Positions 4,541 to 6,401 of a DNA stretch of 6,401 bases are shown here, piece by piece. The stretch covers positions 1-6,401 of the forward strand of contig CAZWUZ010000223.1 of NCBI GenBank assembly GCA_964637655.1. The letters run 5' to 3'. The notes under the pieces are model-generated. The model was not told where the DNA came from. It made no database searches and saw only the letters and a list, made by a program, of their open reading frames with translations. Each line of letters opens with the position of its first letter. Position 1 is the first letter of the stretch. Origin of the DNA: CAZWUZ01 sp964637655 [NCBI: uncultured bacterium]. GTDB lineage: Bacteria > DAOPZR01. A program made the translations under genes and the position numbers.

Positions 4541-6244
4541 TTATGTCCGTAAAAAGAATCGGATCATGCGGCGGCCGGGTTCGTAGTCGTGGAAACTCAC
4601 TTCGCTCATAAGGCCCTTGAGGATTTTCAGTTCCAGTCCGCTGCTGTCGCCGGTTGCGAGGGCCTGCGCGGCGTCGAACTCCGGCACCAGTTCGGGATTA
4701 TGGCCGGGTTCGCGGATCAGCAGTTGCACCGCAAACCCGTCGCTACATTTTTCCAGATGCAGCCCGAGATACTCTGTGGCGTCGGACGGTGGTGCCGTCC
4801 GCACCACCAGCGCCAGCGCCTCCTCGATCCCTGCCTCCAGTCGCGTCGCCTGCGCGGCGCTCGCGCCGTGCAGGACAGCGAACTGGCGCGTGGTCGCGGT
4901 GAACGTCGCCAGGAAGCGGAGGTCCTTGGGCAAAGTGAGCGCAAGCGTGCGCCCTCCCTCCGCTGGCACCGGTTGCGCCGCCGCCCGTGTGTCCATGGCG
5001 AACAGTCCGTCCTGTTCCATGGCACGGATGGTCGCGTAATCAGCCTCCACCACCGCCGCGTCCTCATGCGTCAGGAGCACCGTGCCGGGCATGGTGAACA
5101 TGTCCACGGTTTGCGGCAGGTAGTCGCCGACCCGCACCGAGAGCGACGAGGAAAAATACGAAGCCAGATTCTCGACTCGCTTCCAGCCCGGTATGCCGGT
5201 GAGCCGGCCTGCCTTCTCCGTGAGCAGTGACTTATCGAGGATATGCCGGCGGATGGTGTAAGGTTTGGCGGCAAGCTGATGAAAGGTTTCGGGTTCGAGA
5301 TAACAGGCGATGGTCCAGTCCACCTGGCTGTGACCGATGGCGTCGATGACGAGGTCCTGCGGCAGGGAGCCGCCCATGACGCGGGCGCCGATTTCCACCA
5401 GGCGCGGCCCGTCGGCGGTGAGCATGACTTCGGCGTGGGCCGGGCCGTTCTTGATGCCGAGCGCGTCGAGAACACCGAAAACATACTGCTTGAGCATGTC
5501 CACTTCGGGGCCGGACGACGGCAATAGCCGGGTATAGTTGTAGATCAATGAATCGCCGCCGGGCAGGCGCAGCTTGTCGTACCGCCAGGCGTCACTGAGA
5601 TAGTGGACGCCATCCAGGCTGACGGTGTTCACCGGATGCTCTATGCCCTTGAGGAACGATTCGGCCAGCACCGCGGTATTGTGAGTACCGAAGTGGTCGG
5701 TGTGATTGTGGATTTCGCGGAATCGCCGTTCGACGTCGCCCGGGCTCTCGCAGAAAAATACGCTGTCCGTGCCCGCGCTCATCAGCGGCTTGAGCACCAC
5801 GGGCCATGACTGCTGCTGCTCCGCCCACGCCATTATCTCCTCGAGTTTATCCGAACAGCAGAACGCGCAGGTGGGCAGGCCGTGGCGGTGCACGGCTTCT
5901 ATCATCCGGAACTTGTCACGCCGGGCCGCGGACAGCGCCGTGCCGTTGCTGCGCACACCCAGCCGTTCGCTGAGCAGGTCGGCCAGCGCGACCGCGGGCT
6001 CGCTCGCCGCAATCACTGCGAGCGGTTCATAGACAGCTAAGGCCGTGAGCGTGGCCTCGATATCGCCCTCGTGGGTGTAACAGGCGGTATAATCCTCGGA
6101 CTTGACCATCGCCTGGTATTCCGGCGGCAGTTTGCGGGAACTGAGCACGTGGACGGACTCATAGCCGCGCGCGCGCAGCCGCGGCGCGAAGAACATGCCG
6201 GTGGAAATGCCATCAACGATGATAACGACTCTTTTTCTGGTCAT
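4541..6244 (-). CDS. ATP-grasp ligase fused to a degenerate RsbW-like (GHKL) domain
   Basis: This 567-aa protein starts at ATG 6244 behind GGTGAG. Residues 5-36 form a nucleotide-fold start (VVIIVDGISTG). The ATP-grasp domain follows, with DK at 110-111, VVLKPLMSAGTDS with Lys152, and AESFLKG with Glu195. It ends with HAEV at 270-273 (Glu272) and VEIGARVMGG with Glu284 and Arg288, the Mg-ATP ligands. Such enzymes join a carboxylate, activated as acyl phosphate, to an amine; the layout resembles L-amino-acid/dipeptide ligases such as those of bacilysin or dapdiamide synthesis, but the substrate is unknown. Residues 290-420 are the usual C-terminal subdomain. After an Ala/Pro linker, residues ~433-567 follow the RsbW/SpoIIAB kinase order: LTLPKDLRFL, helix, IEEALALVV (N-box), REPG (D-box), SGLELKILKGLM (G-box) and a final strand. 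N-box Asn is Leu479, His is Thr483, and the second G-box Gly is Glu538, so ATP binding there is doubtful. It is transcribed alone here. Confidence 0.9.
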   Translation of the reverse strand: MTRKRVVIIVDGISTGMFFAPRLRARGYESVHVLSSRKLPPEYQAMVKSEDYTACYTHEGDIEATLTALAVYEPLAVIAASEPAVALADLLSERLGVRSNGTALSAARRDKFRMIEAVHRHGLPTCAFCCSDKLEEIMAWAEQQQSWPVVLKPLMSAGTDSVFFCESPGDVERRFREIHNHTDHFGTHNTAVLAESFLKGIEHPVNTVSLDGVHYLSDAWRYDKLRLPGGDSLIYNYTRLLPSSGPEVDMLKQYVFGVLDALGIKNGPAHAEVMLTADGPRLVEIGARVMGGSLPQDLVIDAIGHSQVDWTIACYLEPETFHQLAAKPYTIRRHILDKSLLTEKAGRLTGIPGWKRVENLASYFSSSLSVRVGDYLPQTVDMFTMPGTVLLTHEDAAVVEADYATIRAMEQDGLFAMDTRAAAQPVPAEGGRTLALTLPKDLRFLATFTATTRQFAVLHGASAAQATRLEAGIEEALALVVRTAPPSDATEYLGLHLEKCSDGFAVQLLIREPGHNPELVPEFDAAQALATGDSSGLELKILKGLMSEVSFHDYEPGRRMIRFFLRT

Positions 6245-6272
6245 GACTCACCGATGATGCCATAGCGGGCGG

Positions 6273-6281
6273 ATTATCGCA
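6273..6281 (-). promoter_or_regulatory. Candidate extended -10 promoter of the ATP-grasp gene
   Basis: On the minus strand TGC-GATAAT (6281-6273) matches an extended -10 element, with 5 of 6 in the hexamer. No good -35 lies 17 bases upstream, which extended -10 promoters tolerate. Transcription would begin near 6266, giving a leader of about 22 bases with the GGTGAG ribosome binding site. A second option further up, TTGACA (6398-6393) with TAGTGT 17 bases on, has a weak -10. Confidence 0.4.
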
Positions 6282-6326
6282 AGTCAGGTCCGGTGCCGGC
6301 ACGCGAACGAAAAGTCATCCTGTCAC

Positions 6327-6390
6327 CGCTTGTTGATATGAATTTACTTGAATTCAGACCGTTTTGTATACACTAGGTTTTCAACAAGCG
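6327..6390. repeat. Nested inverted repeats upstream of the ATP-grasp gene
   Basis: CGCTTGTTGA (6327-6336) and TCAACAAGCG (6381-6390) are a perfect 10-bp inverted repeat with 44 bases between. Inside it lies a second perfect dyad, TGAATT (6339-6344) with AATTCA (6351-6356), and a GTATAC palindrome (6366-6371). This AT-rich stretch could be an operator region, or the promoter region of a gene to the right of the window (TTTACT and TATACA are 18 bases apart on the plus strand). No gene is seen between 6245 and 6401. Confidence 0.4.
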
Positions 6391-6401
6391 TTTGTCAACC
6401 G

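Noticed and set aside
4589-5230. 213-codon plus-strand open frame
   Set aside because: Antisense shadow of the ATP-grasp gene; His/Arg/Gln-rich with no domain.

Overview
The window is bacterial, GC-rich and probably from a Gram-negative chromosome. Two genes encode short secreted proteins with clear lipoprotein signal peptides, and all long coding regions use strongly GC-biased codons. No feature fixes the phylum. A B12-type radical SAM C-terminus, a PIN/antitoxin pair with the toxin first, and a diverged RsbW-like domain would fit lineages such as Verrucomicrobiota, Kiritimatiellota, Planctomycetota or Chloroflexota, but that is a guess from gene content.

Left part (1-2552), high GC. The 3' end of a radical SAM gene overlaps, by the four bases GTGA, the start of a 298-aa lipoprotein with a C-terminal Ig-like (BIg_2-type) segment. 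This pair converges, with only four bases between stops, on a 153-aa lipoprotein encoded on the minus strand. That gene is in turn divergent, across 36 bp, from a 208-aa soluble protein of unknown function.

Middle part (2553-4540), lower and mixed GC, looks like an accessory patch. It holds a 53-aa minus-strand small gene, a hairpin-rich spacer, a VapC-type PIN toxin gene overlapping by 8 bp a 59-aa putative antitoxin gene, and the C-terminal remnant of an IS66-family transposase. Next comes about 550 bp without a credible gene, containing a 36-bp direct repeat (35/36 identical, 96-bp period) and several hairpins. A 13-bp exact inverted repeat brackets the toxin-antitoxin module.

Right part (4541-6401). 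One 567-aa minus-strand gene encodes an ATP-grasp ligase of the amino-acid/dipeptide ligase type. Its last ~135 residues look like a degenerate anti-sigma-factor kinase (RsbW/GHKL) domain lacking the N-box Asn. This fusion is the most unusual item in the window. Its upstream region, at the window edge, carries an extended -10 element and nested inverted repeats.

The genes do not form one obvious pathway. The radical SAM/lipoprotein pair is probably co-translated, the toxin-antitoxin pair is a self-contained module, and the ATP-grasp fusion is transcribed alone in what can be seen. Calls are from reading translations by eye; no database search was run.
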